Shown: positions 15,216-23,619 of the stretch, piece by piece | Layout: each line of letters opens with the position of its first letter | Numbering within the stretch: the first letter of the stretch is position 1 | Made by a program: the position numbers and the translations under genes | Assembly: GCA_017634595.1 (NCBI GenBank) | Contig: JAGBNC010000014.1 | Coordinates: 1 to 61,244 of the forward strand | DNA from: Bacteroidales bacterium | GTDB lineage: Bacteria; Bacteroidota; Bacteroidia; Bacteroidales; UBA932 | Direction: 5' to 3' | Length of the DNA: 61,244 nucleotides | The notes under the pieces: model-generated | Told to the model about the DNA's origin: nothing | Seen by the model: only the letters and a program-made list of their open reading frames with translations | Databases searched by the model: none

Positions 15216-17803
15216 GGCGTTTTCTGATTTTGCTGGCATCGCTTTCCATTGCTCTTCCTACCGGCGCCCAGTTGAAAATTGATTGTCTGCGCACCATGGG
15301 GCTTGAGAATCCTCAAGGCATAGATCCAGCTTCAGAAATCACCCTGAGCTGGATACTTGAGAGCAGCAAGCATGCGACTTTCCAGCAGGCCTACGAGCTC
15401 ACGCTCAAGTCCGGGAGCCGTACCGTGTGGCGTTCAGGCAAAGTGCAGTCAGACAACTCGGTACGGGTGCCTGTGGACGCCGCGTTGACTCCCGGCACGG
15501 CCTATAGCTGGACGGTAAAGGTATGGGACAACCATGGTGAGGTCTCCAAGCCCGTAAGCGCAAGTTTCTCCACAGGACTTGCCAAGGACGGCTGGAAGGC
15601 ATCATGGATAGGTACTGATACGGGCGACAAGACTGTTTGCCCTACACCTGTTTACTTCCGCAGGACTTTGCGTCCTTCGGCTTCAGTTAAACGTGCTGTG
15701 GCTTATGTCACCAGCCATGGCATCTACGAGTTTAAGCTCAACGGCGCCAAGGTCGGGGATGATTATCTTACGCCGGGCTGGACAGCATACAACAAGACAC
15801 TTCAGTATCAAGCCTATGACGTCACTTCTTCGCTTCGTAAGGGCGTAAATGAGATTGGAGTGCTGGTCAGCCCCGGCTGGTATGGCTCCGGGATGGGCTG
15901 GGGCGCTCCTAAGGACCGCCTTCGTTACGGGAGCGACATCGCCCTTCTCTTCCAACTTGAGATTGAATACACTTCTGGCAAGAAGGAATTGATAGTTTCG
16001 GGCCCCGATTGGGAAATGTCACGGAAGGGTCCGGTGAGTGATGCCACCATGTATGACGGTGAGACCATCGACTATACCGCAGACTATGCCTGGGAGAGGG
16101 CGGAGGTCCTTCCTGGCGGTCCGGCGCGTCTTGTCTCTTCTGTGGCCGAGCCTGTGCGCGTGCGTGAGGTCCTTGAGCCGGTCAAGTCCTTCGTGACTCC
16201 GAAGGGTGAAAAGGTGCTGGATTTCGGACAGAATCTGGTCGGCTGGGAAAAGCTTCGCATCAAAGGCCGCAGGGGACAGGTGATTAAGGTAAGCCATGCC
16301 GAGGTCCTTGACAAGGAAGGGAACTTCTATACCAAGAACATGCGTGCCGCCAAGGTCCAGAGTACATTTGTGTTGAGCGGAGGCGAAGATGTGTTCGAGC
16401 CGTGCCATACTTTCTACGGATTCCGCTACATTCGGGTAGAAGGCATAGAAGGTGAACTGGACCCTTCATGCTTCAGCGCCGTAGTAGCTGATTCGGGCTT
16501 TGAGACGGTGGGCAGCTTCGAGTGCTCCAATCCCGTTATCAATCAGCTGCAGTCCAATATATTCTGGGGCTTCCGAGGCAATTTTGTGGATATTCCTACC
16601 GACTGTCCGCAGAGGGACGAGCGCCTGGGCTGGACGGGAGATGCCGAGTTTTTCTTCCGTACGGCTACTTTCAACGGGAAAGTGGATAATTTCTTCCGCA
16701 AATGGCTTAAATCGCTCAGCGATGAGCAGAATGCACGCGGCGGCATCCCTGCCGTTATCCCTGATATTTTCTTCGGGGGCAATGTGGATTTCGCCTGCGG
16801 ATGGGCAGATTGTGCTACCATCATCCCTTGGCAACATTATATGGCTTACGGCGACCTGAAAGTCCTGAGGGACCAGTATCCTTCCATGAAAGCCTGGGTT
16901 GACTTCCAATTGGGGGCATGCGACAAATATCTTCTCAATACCCTCAAGCAGCCTTTCGGCGACTGGCTTTTCTGGAGCCAGGACAATGACAGGTCGGGAA
17001 AATCAGCGGTCACTTCCAAGGCCCTTTGCGCCCAGTGCTTTATGGCTGGTTCCATAGATATCGTGGCCAAGTCGGCCGAGTTGCTTGGCCTTGCCGAGGA
17101 CGCTGCATTCTACAAAGGGGAACTTGCCAAGGTCAAGAAAGCCTATATGGATGAATACGTTACTCCCAATGGCCTCATAAGCTCTGATACCCAGACGGCT
17201 TACGTGCTTGCCTTGTATTTTGATATGTTGCCTGAGGCTCTGCGCCAGCAGGCTGCAGACAGGCTTGCTGCCAATGTGGAGTCGTACGGGAACCATATTA
17301 CTACCGGATTCCTTGGTACTCCACATATTTGCGAGGTGCTTTCGGAATACGGCTATACGGACGTGGCCTACAAGCTTCTTCTTCAGGAGAGCTGCCCAAG
17401 TTGGATATATCCTATACGTCGGGGCGCCACTACTATCTGGGAACGCTGGGACAGCATCAAACCTGACGGCAGCATAGTGGGAGGAATGAATTCGTTCAAC
17501 CACTATTCCTATGGCTCGATAGGGGACTGGCTGTACCGCTATGCCGTTGGAATCAGGGAGACGCAAGCTGGTTTCAAGACTTTTGTGGTGGATCCTCATC
17601 CTGGCGGAGGCTTTAAATATATGGAAGCCTCTACGCGTACTCCTTATGGCAAGATCAGGGTCCGCTGGGAAGCTGACGGGGATGTGATCCGCTCCATTGA
17701 GGTCAGTATTCCTGCCGGCACTACCGCCGAGGTGCACTGCCCGGGCGGCCAGGTCCGGGTCCTGGGCTCCGGAAACTACGGCTTCGGAGTTGAACTGGAA
17801 TAG
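15212..17803 (+). CDS. Secreted alpha-L-rhamnosidase, GH78
   Basis: An 863-residue glycoside hydrolase with signal peptide MRRFLILLASLSIALPTGAQ. N-terminal beta-sandwich modules (residues 25-340, with YFRRTLRPSASVKRAVAYVTSHGIYEFKLNG) match the rhamnosidase N-terminal domain. The catalytic (alpha/alpha)6 barrel, about residues 430-760, has the GH78 signature DCPQRDERLGWTGDAE with its acidic active-site residues, then FACGWADCATIIPWQHY, PFGDWLFW and WERWDSI. A short C-terminal beta-sandwich follows. It removes terminal alpha-L-rhamnose from pectic (rhamnogalacturonan) or plant glycoside substrates, in the periplasm or at the surface. It overlaps the isomerase gene by four bases, so release and catabolism are coupled in one transcript. 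Confidence 0.95.
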   Translation: MRRFLILLASLSIALPTGAQLKIDCLRTMGLENPQGIDPASEITLSWILESSKHATFQQAYELTLKSGSRTVWRSGKVQSDNSVRVPVDAALTPGTAYSWTVKVWDNHGEVSKPVSASFSTGLAKDGWKASWIGTDTGDKTVCPTPVYFRRTLRPSASVKRAVAYVTSHGIYEFKLNGAKVGDDYLTPGWTAYNKTLQYQAYDVTSSLRKGVNEIGVLVSPGWYGSGMGWGAPKDRLRYGSDIALLFQLEIEYTSGKKELIVSGPDWEMSRKGPVSDATMYDGETIDYTADYAWERAEVLPGGPARLVSSVAEPVRVREVLEPVKSFVTPKGEKVLDFGQNLVGWEKLRIKGRRGQVIKVSHAEVLDKEGNFYTKNMRAAKVQSTFVLSGGEDVFEPCHTFYGFRYIRVEGIEGELDPSCFSAVVADSGFETVGSFECSNPVINQLQSNIFWGFRGNFVDIPTDCPQRDERLGWTGDAEFFFRTATFNGKVDNFFRKWLKSLSDEQNARGGIPAVIPDIFFGGNVDFACGWADCATIIPWQHYMAYGDLKVLRDQYPSMKAWVDFQLGACDKYLLNTLKQPFGDWLFWSQDNDRSGKSAVTSKALCAQCFMAGSIDIVAKSAELLGLAEDAAFYKGELAKVKKAYMDEYVTPNGLISSDTQTAYVLALYFDMLPEALRQQAADRLAANVESYGNHITTGFLGTPHICEVLSEYGYTDVAYKLLLQESCPSWIYPIRRGATTIWERWDSIKPDGSIVGGMNSFNHYSYGSIGDWLYRYAVGIRETQAGFKTFVVDPHPGGGFKYMEASTRTPYGKIRVRWEADGDVIRSIEVSIPAGTTAEVHCPGGQVRVLGSGNYGFGVELE

Positions 17804-17834
17804 TTGGCATAATGATTGAAAATGACTACATTTG
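17804..17834 (+). promoter_or_regulatory. Promoter of the beta-helix protein gene
   Basis: TTG at 17804-17806, 20 bases, then a perfect TACATTTG at 17827-17834. The ATG at 17872 follows a leader of about 30 bases, so this gene can be expressed apart from the rhamnose operon. Confidence 0.55.
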
Positions 17835-17871
17835 CGCTTGAAGCAAATAACTCTTTAAATATATTGTTTGT

Positions 17872-19410
17872 ATGAAAAGAATTACTTTGATGCTGGCGGC
17901 AGTCCTCGCGTTTGCCGCAATGCAGCCGGCCGGCGCGCAGTCCGGTGCACTCGGTTCCCTCAAGAACAAAGTTACCGGAGCAGTCCGTAACGAGGTCCGT
18001 AAGGGAGCTCAGGATGCAAAAGACAAGGCCAAGCAGGCGGCTCAGGACAAAGCTACAGAAGCTAAGTATGCTTCAGCTTCCAAAGCTGGCAAGACTTACT
18101 ATGTAAGTGTCTCTACCGGTTCGGCCCGTGCCGACGGACTTACCCCACAGACCCCTATGAAGGACCTGCAGAAGGCTATTAATGCTGCCGAAGACAACGA
18201 CCAGATTCTTGTTGCAGAGGGTAACTACCTTGGCAATATGGACCGTGGATATATCGAGATCGGGCAGTTCGGCAATGCTTCTTCCGACAAGGGTAAGTTC
18301 CTCAGCTTGTATGGCGGTTATTCCACCGATTTCAGCGAGCGTGACGTTATCAATCACCCTACCAAGTTCCAGCCTACGGACCAGAAGTTCATCGCACCTC
18401 TTTTCAATTTCAACGCCAGAAGGCCTTATGACTACAAAGGCCCCCTCGGGAACGTTGTAGTGGACGGTTTTATTTTTGACCTTGGCGAGAACAATCTTTA
18501 TTGTGTGGCCGATGTCAACAATGAAATCACCGGTACGCCCAATGAAGGCATGCTGACCGGACGTTTCGTCGAGCCGAATGCTACTCCTCCATGCCCGAAG
18601 GTCGGCACACTCAGCGGCGACGAGTACGCTTTGCACATGGATGTAGAGGGTAATGTGCGTATTGCCAATTGCATCTTTGTAAACTGCCGTGACTATGGTA
18701 TCGCCGCCCTTATGGGTAAGGGCCACATGGAAATCTGCAACAATATCTTCATCTCCTGCCGTTATGCATCATGCCAGGTAAGGGGTAGCGTGAAGGACGA
18801 CGAAATAGGTCAGGTATCCCTTGATTTCCACCACAATACCGTCCTCTTCACTTGGACTCGTACAAAGACTTTTGAAGATATGGGACAGGGCTTCCGCTTC
18901 ATGAACGGCATCCGCACCATCGACGTGCACAACAATATCTTCGGATGCAACAGCAACTGCGGCGTGGAGAGGGTGTATTACGAGACCAACAAGTCTATCG
19001 AGGCACTCAAGGAGAGCAACCTCTACGACAATTATTTCTTCGCCAACAAGAGAGATCTCGAGATTGCCGCCCCTGGTGCTGCAACTATTTCAGTACCTGC
19101 AGCCCGTATCGAGGAGGCAGAGCAGATCGGTCCTAAATATGAAGGTAACAAAGATCTGCCCGAAGGCAACGACGCTTTCATCAATGCCATCGACAAGTCA
19201 TATCTTGAAGGATTCATGACCCTTAAGATCATACAGTCTGAGAGTTACAACCCTAACTCTGCCGCCAACCAGGTCAACCGCATGTTCGGCCTGAACCAGC
19301 AGGGTACCGAGATTGTGCGTCCCAGCATGTACTGCAACAAGTATCCTTGGGAGAAGGCAAAAGATCTCTTCGGGAAGATTGCAGACTATGGCGCTCAGAT
19401 GCCTGAGTAA
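17872..19410 (+). CDS. Secreted right-handed beta-helix repeat protein
   Basis: A 512-residue exported protein. Signal peptide to about residue 23 (MKRITLMLAAVLAFAAMQPAGAQ). Residues 24-70 are an alanine/lysine-rich amphipathic helix (VRKGAQDAKDKAKQAAQDKA). From residue 75 it reads like a pectate-lyase-type parallel beta-helix: TYYVSVSTGSARADGLTPQTP then MKDLQKAINAAEDNDQILVAEGNY, the opening of choice-of-anchor/DUF1565-like helices, and stacked asparagine turns (IANCIFVNC, MEICNNIFISC, LDFHHNTVLFT, IDVHNNIFGCN). The family contains polysaccharide lyases and hydrolases as well as binding proteins; I see no firm catalytic motif. It follows the rhamnosidase but has its own promoter. A role on pectin-type glycans is only an inference. 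Confidence 0.75.
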   Translation: MKRITLMLAAVLAFAAMQPAGAQSGALGSLKNKVTGAVRNEVRKGAQDAKDKAKQAAQDKATEAKYASASKAGKTYYVSVSTGSARADGLTPQTPMKDLQKAINAAEDNDQILVAEGNYLGNMDRGYIEIGQFGNASSDKGKFLSLYGGYSTDFSERDVINHPTKFQPTDQKFIAPLFNFNARRPYDYKGPLGNVVVDGFIFDLGENNLYCVADVNNEITGTPNEGMLTGRFVEPNATPPCPKVGTLSGDEYALHMDVEGNVRIANCIFVNCRDYGIAALMGKGHMEICNNIFISCRYASCQVRGSVKDDEIGQVSLDFHHNTVLFTWTRTKTFEDMGQGFRFMNGIRTIDVHNNIFGCNSNCGVERVYYETNKSIEALKESNLYDNYFFANKRDLEIAAPGAATISVPAARIEEAEQIGPKYEGNKDLPEGNDAFINAIDKSYLEGFMTLKIIQSESYNPNSAANQVNRMFGLNQQGTEIVRPSMYCNKYPWEKAKDLFGKIADYGAQMPE

Positions 19411-19436
19411 AATAAAGCCCGATTTTTTGGGAATGC

Positions 19437-19467
19437 TTGCGAAATTGTAGAAATTATCATATCTTTG
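19437..19467 (+). promoter_or_regulatory. tRNA-Val promoter
   Basis: TTG at 19437-19439, 20 bases, then a perfect TATCTTTG at 19460-19467, ending 19 bases before the tRNA 5' end. Confidence 0.6.
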
Positions 19468-19486
19468 CATTCCCAAATCGGGACTC

Positions 19487-19561
19487 AGGGGCGTAGCTCA
19501 GCTGGTTTAGAGCGCTTCAGTCACATTGAAGAGGTCGTCGGTTCGAATCCGACCGTCCCTA
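19487..19561 (+). tRNA. tRNA-Val (CAC anticodon)
   Basis: A cloverleaf can be drawn by eye: acceptor AGGGGCG pairing with CGTCCCT (one G-T), D arm with AGCTCAGCTGGTTTAGAGC, anticodon stem CTTCA/TGAAG with loop GTCACAT, and T arm GTCGG-TTCGAAT-CCGAC. The anticodon is CAC at 19522-19524, reading GTG (valine), after the required T33. No CCA is encoded, as is common in Bacteroidetes. A strong hairpin follows at once. Confidence 0.9.
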
Positions 19562-19610
19562 CAAAAGAAAGAGACCGTAAGTCTTAGGATTTGCGGTCTC
19601 TTTCTTTTGT
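19561..19610. terminator. Bidirectional intrinsic terminator after tRNA-Val
   Basis: Perfect 17-bp stem, 19561-19577 (ACAAAAGAAAGAGACCG) against 19594-19610, around a 16-base loop. The arms are T-rich on one strand and A-rich on the other, so it can stop both the tRNA transcript and the convergent barrel gene ending at 19628. Confidence 0.85.
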
Positions 19611-19627
19611 TGTTTATTAGCTGTTTA

Positions 19628-20323
19628 TTACATTCCTAAGGTAAGACCGAAGGAAATAGCTCCAGCCTGGCTCAAACCGTTGGCAAGAACCGGAGTAAAA
19701 GTATAGTTGGCGAAAAGACCAAGAATACCGTAGGTCACGCCTGCTTCGGCACTGGCGCGGAAGCGGTTGAAGAGGCCGTTGGCATCTTCCCTGTACTTAG
19801 GAGATTTGTACTTTGTCCACCCGTGGAACATATACTCAGCGCTTGCACCGGCATATAATTTGGCCCTTCCTGCTGTGAAATAAAACCTTACAGGAATACC
19901 GACATAGCTGCCGTGGAATTTGGATTTCTTTCCGTTATAATCCGCGTTGGTAATAGGGGCCAGGACGTACTTGTTGTCCGCAATTTTGGTAAAGGTGGTA
20001 TGAGTATCGGCGAGAGAAAAATCCATGAAGGTGCACCTCAGACCGATGCTGAACATAAACGGACTGGTCTCGGAAGAGAAGCGTATAGATACAGGCTCAA
20101 TTCCGTAGAAGAAATTCTGGGTGAATTTGGTCTCGGGGAATCCGGAAACATCCGTACCAAGAGGGGTGGAGAAACCGAAATGCATAGGGAAGGCAATGCG
20201 GAGCTTGGACTCTATTCCTTTAGGTGAGGAAGAAAGTTCAATCCCATTGATGTCATAATTCTGAGCGGAGGCAGAGGCGAATCCGAGTGCCAAAACCGCA
20301 AGTGTAATAATAAGTTTTTTCAT
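19628..20323 (-). CDS. Outer-membrane beta-barrel protein
   Basis: A 231-residue exported protein with signal peptide MKKLIITLAVLALGFASASAQ. The mature part alternates hydrophobic and polar residues in about eight strands (IRFSSETSPFMFSIGLRCTFMDF, YVGIPVRFYFTAGRAKLYAGASAEYMF, RASAEAGVTYGILGLFANYTFTP) and ends with a hydrophobic strand SFGLTLGM. The pattern fits the small outer-membrane beta-barrel superfamily of Bacteroidetes (PorT-like or OMP_b-brl). No enzymatic motif is visible; function unknown. A perfect TATCTTTG lies only four bases before the ATG on its strand. Confidence 0.7.
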   Translation of the reverse strand: MKKLIITLAVLALGFASASAQNYDINGIELSSSPKGIESKLRIAFPMHFGFSTPLGTDVSGFPETKFTQNFFYGIEPVSIRFSSETSPFMFSIGLRCTFMDFSLADTHTTFTKIADNKYVLAPITNADYNGKKSKFHGSYVGIPVRFYFTAGRAKLYAGASAEYMFHGWTKYKSPKYREDANGLFNRFRASAEAGVTYGILGLFANYTFTPVLANGLSQAGAISFGLTLGM

Positions 20324-20327
20324 GCTG

Positions 20328-20356
20328 CAAAGATATAAAAAACTATGCTATATTTG
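20328..20356. promoter_or_regulatory. Divergent -7 elements with almost no leader
   Basis: CAAAGATA at 20328-20335 (TATCTTTG on the minus strand) ends four bases before the ATG of the barrel gene. TATATTTG at 20349-20356 ends eight bases before the ATG at 20365. Transcripts would be leaderless or nearly so. Confidence 0.5.
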
Positions 20357-20364
20357 TACTTGTT

Positions 20365-21597
20365 ATGAAACGATTCTATAAGTTGCTGACTCTATGTCTG
20401 TTGCTTGTGCCTGTCTGCCTTTCGGGACAGACAGACAGCCTGCGTTTCAGCGTAAAGGGTGTGGTCCGCGATGCCCGCACTGGCCGGATTTTGCCCGAAG
20501 TCGGGGTGTCGGTACCTGGTACCGGATACGCTACTGTGTCCAATGCAGAGGGGACTTTCATCATCAAGTCTGACAGTCCTATCACACAGCTGAGCTTCTC
20601 GCTCATTGGCTACGAGAATCTAACTCAAGAGGCTCCTGTGCCGGCAGGAGCGATAATGCGTGTGCGTTTGAATGCAAAGAGCCTCACGCTGGATCCTTCC
20701 GTTGTCGTATCAGGCAATCCGGAGGATCTGATGCGTATGGCAATCCTCAAGATCGAAGACAATTATCCTTCGGAGCCCGAACTGTTCGACTGCTTCTACA
20801 GAGAGACGGTAAGGAAACGCCAGCGTTTCATTTACGTGTCGGAGGCCGTCACTAAGATGTACAAGGCATCCTTCAAGGACAGGTTTACCATGGACAGAGT
20901 GTCGCTTGTCAAGAGCCGTTTGCTTACAAGCCCCAAGGTGTCGGATACTTTGGCGGTCAAGGTTATCGGCGGTCCGGCCATGCCCGTGAGCCTCGATCTG
21001 GTAAAAACAAAGGAAATGGTGCTGAATGAAGCAGACCTGTGCTTTTACCATCTGGATTTGCTGCCTCCCCAGGCTATTGACGGACGGATGCAATTCGTTA
21101 TCAAGCTTACGCCGGCACAGACTACTGATTATGCCCTCCAGCACGGCGTTGTGTACATCGACCGTGAGACTTTGGCTTTTACGCGAATAGAACTGTCGCT
21201 GGATATGAGCGATGAACTTAAGGCCACACGCGCCATGCTCGTCAAGCGTCCGGCCGGTATCCGATTCAAGCCGAAGGAAATGTCGCTGCTGATTAATTAC
21301 AAGACCGAGGGAGGGAAGAGCCGTCAGAGCTATCTGAAAACTGTTTTCCGCTTCGACTGCGACTGGCGCAAGCGCTTGTTCGCAACTGATTTTACTGTAG
21401 TTGCCGAATCGGTTGTAACTAACCGGTTCAATGGCCCGGACCTGCCGAAGATACCGCGCAAAGAGGCATTCGGGGAGAGGGCCTCGCTGTCAGACCTGAC
21501 ATCAGTTTACAGCGACCCCGACTTCTGGCAGGACTACAATATAATCGAGCCGACGGTGGGTCTTGAACATGCTGTCGGGCGCCTCAAATCGAATTGA
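20365..21597 (+). CDS. Carboxypeptidase-regulatory-like domain protein
   Basis: A 410-residue exported protein, signal peptide MKRFYKLLTLCLLLVPVCLSGQ. Residues 28-110 are a CarboxypepD_reg-like beta-sandwich (FSVKGVVRDARTGRILPEVGVSVPGTGYATVSNAEGTFIIKS, then LSFSLIGYENL), the module found at the N terminus of TonB-dependent receptors. Here it is followed not by a plug and barrel but by a roughly 290-residue domain beginning DLMRMAILKIEDNYPSEPELFDCFYRETVRKR, a type widespread in Bacteroidetes and of unknown function, rich in beta strands. Probably periplasmic or attached to the outer membrane. It stands alone between divergent and convergent neighbours. Confidence 0.7.
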   Translation: MKRFYKLLTLCLLLVPVCLSGQTDSLRFSVKGVVRDARTGRILPEVGVSVPGTGYATVSNAEGTFIIKSDSPITQLSFSLIGYENLTQEAPVPAGAIMRVRLNAKSLTLDPSVVVSGNPEDLMRMAILKIEDNYPSEPELFDCFYRETVRKRQRFIYVSEAVTKMYKASFKDRFTMDRVSLVKSRLLTSPKVSDTLAVKVIGGPAMPVSLDLVKTKEMVLNEADLCFYHLDLLPPQAIDGRMQFVIKLTPAQTTDYALQHGVVYIDRETLAFTRIELSLDMSDELKATRAMLVKRPAGIRFKPKEMSLLINYKTEGGKSRQSYLKTVFRFDCDWRKRLFATDFTVVAESVVTNRFNGPDLPKIPRKEAFGERASLSDLTSVYSDPDFWQDYNIIEPTVGLEHAVGRLKSN

Positions 21598-22968
21598 TTA
21601 CAGTTTCATTGAAGACACAACGGCGGATTTGACTTCGAAAAAGTTGTCACTTCCGGGCTTCAGCAGCCGGTATTCGGGATGATTGCCCCATGGTGCCGGA
21701 CGGTCTTCTATTACCATGTCCTCTCCGGTATCGTTTGCCACATAAGGCCTTATGCGCTCCTGCCATCTGAGTATTCTCTCTTGAGCCATTGCCGGTCCGC
21801 ACGGGCCCGACAGACGGCAAAGTTCAATAAGGTACTGCCGGTATTGCTTCCTCCAGGTGGCATTCTGCAGGACCTTGTACATCAGGATATTGCTCTTCAT
21901 GCCCCAGTTATAAGGATCTTGCCTTCCCGAATCGCTCTGTACACCGCATTTGAGGCTGGTGCCAAGAGTGTTGTCGTAATCGAAAGGTATGAAGAACACT
22001 TTACCCTCGGGCGTGAAGTAGAGATAGTAGTTGTTGGCATTATTCCAATAATCGTCCCACATGCCCACAGCCACGTTAACAGCATAAGTCCTCAGCAGAA
22101 GGTCTATGTCCATGCGTGATTCCAGCCATCTGAAGTAGCTGTCGGAGATGGGCTCTCGCAGTTTGGTGATAAAATCGCAGAGATCCTTCTTGGCCTGTTC
22201 GAATGATTCTTTGTTGGTCTTCAGTGCGTAGCAGTGGTCGCGGCCGTTGTCATCTATGCCGAAGTCGCGCTCCGTACTGTTAAGGTCGGCTGTGTATCCG
22301 CATTTCCAAAGGTAACCCTCGGCCGAACCGAACTGTTCCTTGCGGGCAGACAGGTAATCCTTGTTGATGTGCTCCAGAAGACCGTAGATGCCAAGATACT
22401 TTTCTTGTCCGTCTCCTATGGTTATCCACAATCTGGAATAAACGTCGTGAATGGCTGTCCACACTCCGAACTGCTTGAAAAGGTCATAGCAGAAGACTTC
22501 ACGCACATAAGCCGGATCGTCCTTGAACCACTTGAGATCAACGGAACGGAGGCCTTTAAGTGTGTGATAGCCATTCTTTTCGTAGTGATGGAAGTCGAGC
22601 CTGTAATGGCAGTGCTGCATCCTTCCGTCTGAGGCCTGAGGGCGTCTGCGCGATGTGTTCCCCCTTAGCCGGAGTCCGGAGGAGGGAAGCCGCGTCAATT
22701 CTCCTGCCTTGATAAAGTTCGCGTCGCAGCGGATGAATTCTTTAGTGTTGGGATTCTTGTCGTACTCAGCCAGCAGCTTATCCCATTCGCCGTGCTGGAC
22801 CTTGATATGGATTTCAGGAAGCTCGGACTCGTCAAAGACATATCCAAGGGCCGAGGGCCAGTCGGTCTTGTCGGGATCGTCGGAGGGCGGTGCCGGTACA
22901 GGCATGGGTGAGCATGCACCGGCAAGTGCGATGGTTAGCAAGATTGTTATGAGCCATGTGCGGGCCAT
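21598..22968 (-). CDS. CotH-family kinase-like lipoprotein
   Basis: About 456 residues. Signal peptide MARTWLITILLTIALAGAC ends in a lipobox (AGAC). The body matches the CotH family, which has a protein-kinase-like fold and includes spore-coat kinases and many secreted Bacteroidetes proteins: an early strand ELPEIHIKVQHGEWDKLL, SGLRLRGNTSR, SVDLKWFKDDPAYVREVFCYDLFKQFGV, GIYGLLEHINKDYL, and the metal/ATP loop FFIPFDYDNTLG. It may phosphorylate extracellular proteins or glycans; targets are unknown. Start chosen at ATG 22968; the frame continues upstream to 23019 across a TATATTTG -7 element (22984-22977). The gene converges on the one ending at 21597 with no gap. Confidence 0.8.
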   Translation of the reverse strand: MARTWLITILLTIALAGACSPMPVPAPPSDDPDKTDWPSALGYVFDESELPEIHIKVQHGEWDKLLAEYDKNPNTKEFIRCDANFIKAGELTRLPSSGLRLRGNTSRRRPQASDGRMQHCHYRLDFHHYEKNGYHTLKGLRSVDLKWFKDDPAYVREVFCYDLFKQFGVWTAIHDVYSRLWITIGDGQEKYLGIYGLLEHINKDYLSARKEQFGSAEGYLWKCGYTADLNSTERDFGIDDNGRDHCYALKTNKESFEQAKKDLCDFITKLREPISDSYFRWLESRMDIDLLLRTYAVNVAVGMWDDYWNNANNYYLYFTPEGKVFFIPFDYDNTLGTSLKCGVQSDSGRQDPYNWGMKSNILMYKVLQNATWRKQYRQYLIELCRLSGPCGPAMAQERILRWQERIRPYVANDTGEDMVIEDRPAPWGNHPEYRLLKPGSDNFFEVKSAVVSSMKL

Positions 22969-23013
22969 TTCTAAAGCAAATATAAGTATTTTGTAAAAAA
23001 TATATACTATGTA

Positions 23014-23045
23014 TTGCAAGGTATTAAAAAATTATTATATCTTTG
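23014..23045 (+). promoter_or_regulatory. Promoter of the pspC-padR operon
   Basis: TTG at 23014-23016, 21 bases, then a perfect TATCTTTG at 23038-23045, 21 bases upstream of the ATG at 23067. Confidence 0.6.
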
Positions 23046-23066
23046 CTTAAACAAATATTTTAAAAA

Positions 23067-23615
23067 ATGAAAAAAGTGATTAATGCCGGAATCGGCGGAA
23101 GAAGTTTTACGGTAGATGAGGACGCCTATGCGCGTCTGGATAGTTACCTTATATTGTTCAAAAGCCGTCTGGGATCTGACAGCCAGGGGGAGGTGATGGC
23201 AGACCTTGAGTCCAGGATTGCCGAGCTCTTCGCTGCGGAGGTGGGCAATGGACAGCGTGTGGTTGACCTTCCACTTGTGGAGAAGGTTATATCACAGCTC
23301 GGGTTGCCTGACGGCAGCACCATGCCTGGGCCGGAGCTGCAGGATACTGCTCAGAAGCTTCCGCGCAAGCTGTATCGCGACCCGTTGGACAGGCGCATTG
23401 CCGGAGTCTGCGCCGGCCTTGCCGCTTACTTCGATGTGGACGTAGTATTGGTGAGGGTGCTGATGCTGGTGGCCCTCGTGGCTGGCAGTGCCGGTTTTTG
23501 GATCTATATAATCCTTTGGATTGCAGTCCCTAAGGCTACTTCACCTGAACAGCAGTGCGAACTCCGCGGGCTCTCGCCCAGCGCTGAGAACATTTCAAAA
23601 TTCTCTAAAGCTTGA
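23067..23615 (+). CDS. PspC domain membrane protein
   Basis: A 182-residue protein. Residues 1-85 are a cytosolic N-terminal region common in Bacteroidetes PspC proteins (VINAGIGGRSFTVDEDAYARLDSYL, then DLESRIAELFAAEV). Residues 100-160 are the PspC domain: KLYRDPLDRRIAGVCAGLAAYFDVDVVLVRV followed by a transmembrane helix (LVALVAGSAGFWIYIILWIAVP). PspC proteins respond to envelope stress. It is followed four bases later by a PadR regulator, so the two are co-transcribed. This gene pairing is common, though PadR often comes first. Confidence 0.88.
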   Translation: MKKVINAGIGGRSFTVDEDAYARLDSYLILFKSRLGSDSQGEVMADLESRIAELFAAEVGNGQRVVDLPLVEKVISQLGLPDGSTMPGPELQDTAQKLPRKLYRDPLDRRIAGVCAGLAAYFDVDVVLVRVLMLVALVAGSAGFWIYIILWIAVPKATSPEQQCELRGLSPSAENISKFSKA

Positions 23616-23619
23616 ACTT

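Noticed and set aside
12936-15239. Two long open frames on the minus strand (about 380 and 370 codons) across rhaB/rhaA
   Set aside because: They lie antisense to genes with complete family motifs, have no signal, start site or recognisable domains, and follow from codon bias on the other strand.
19487-19561. Reading the tRNA as methionine (CAT visible in the loop)
   Set aside because: With the five-pair stem CTTCA/TGAAG, the only anticodon preceded by T33 is CAC, giving valine.
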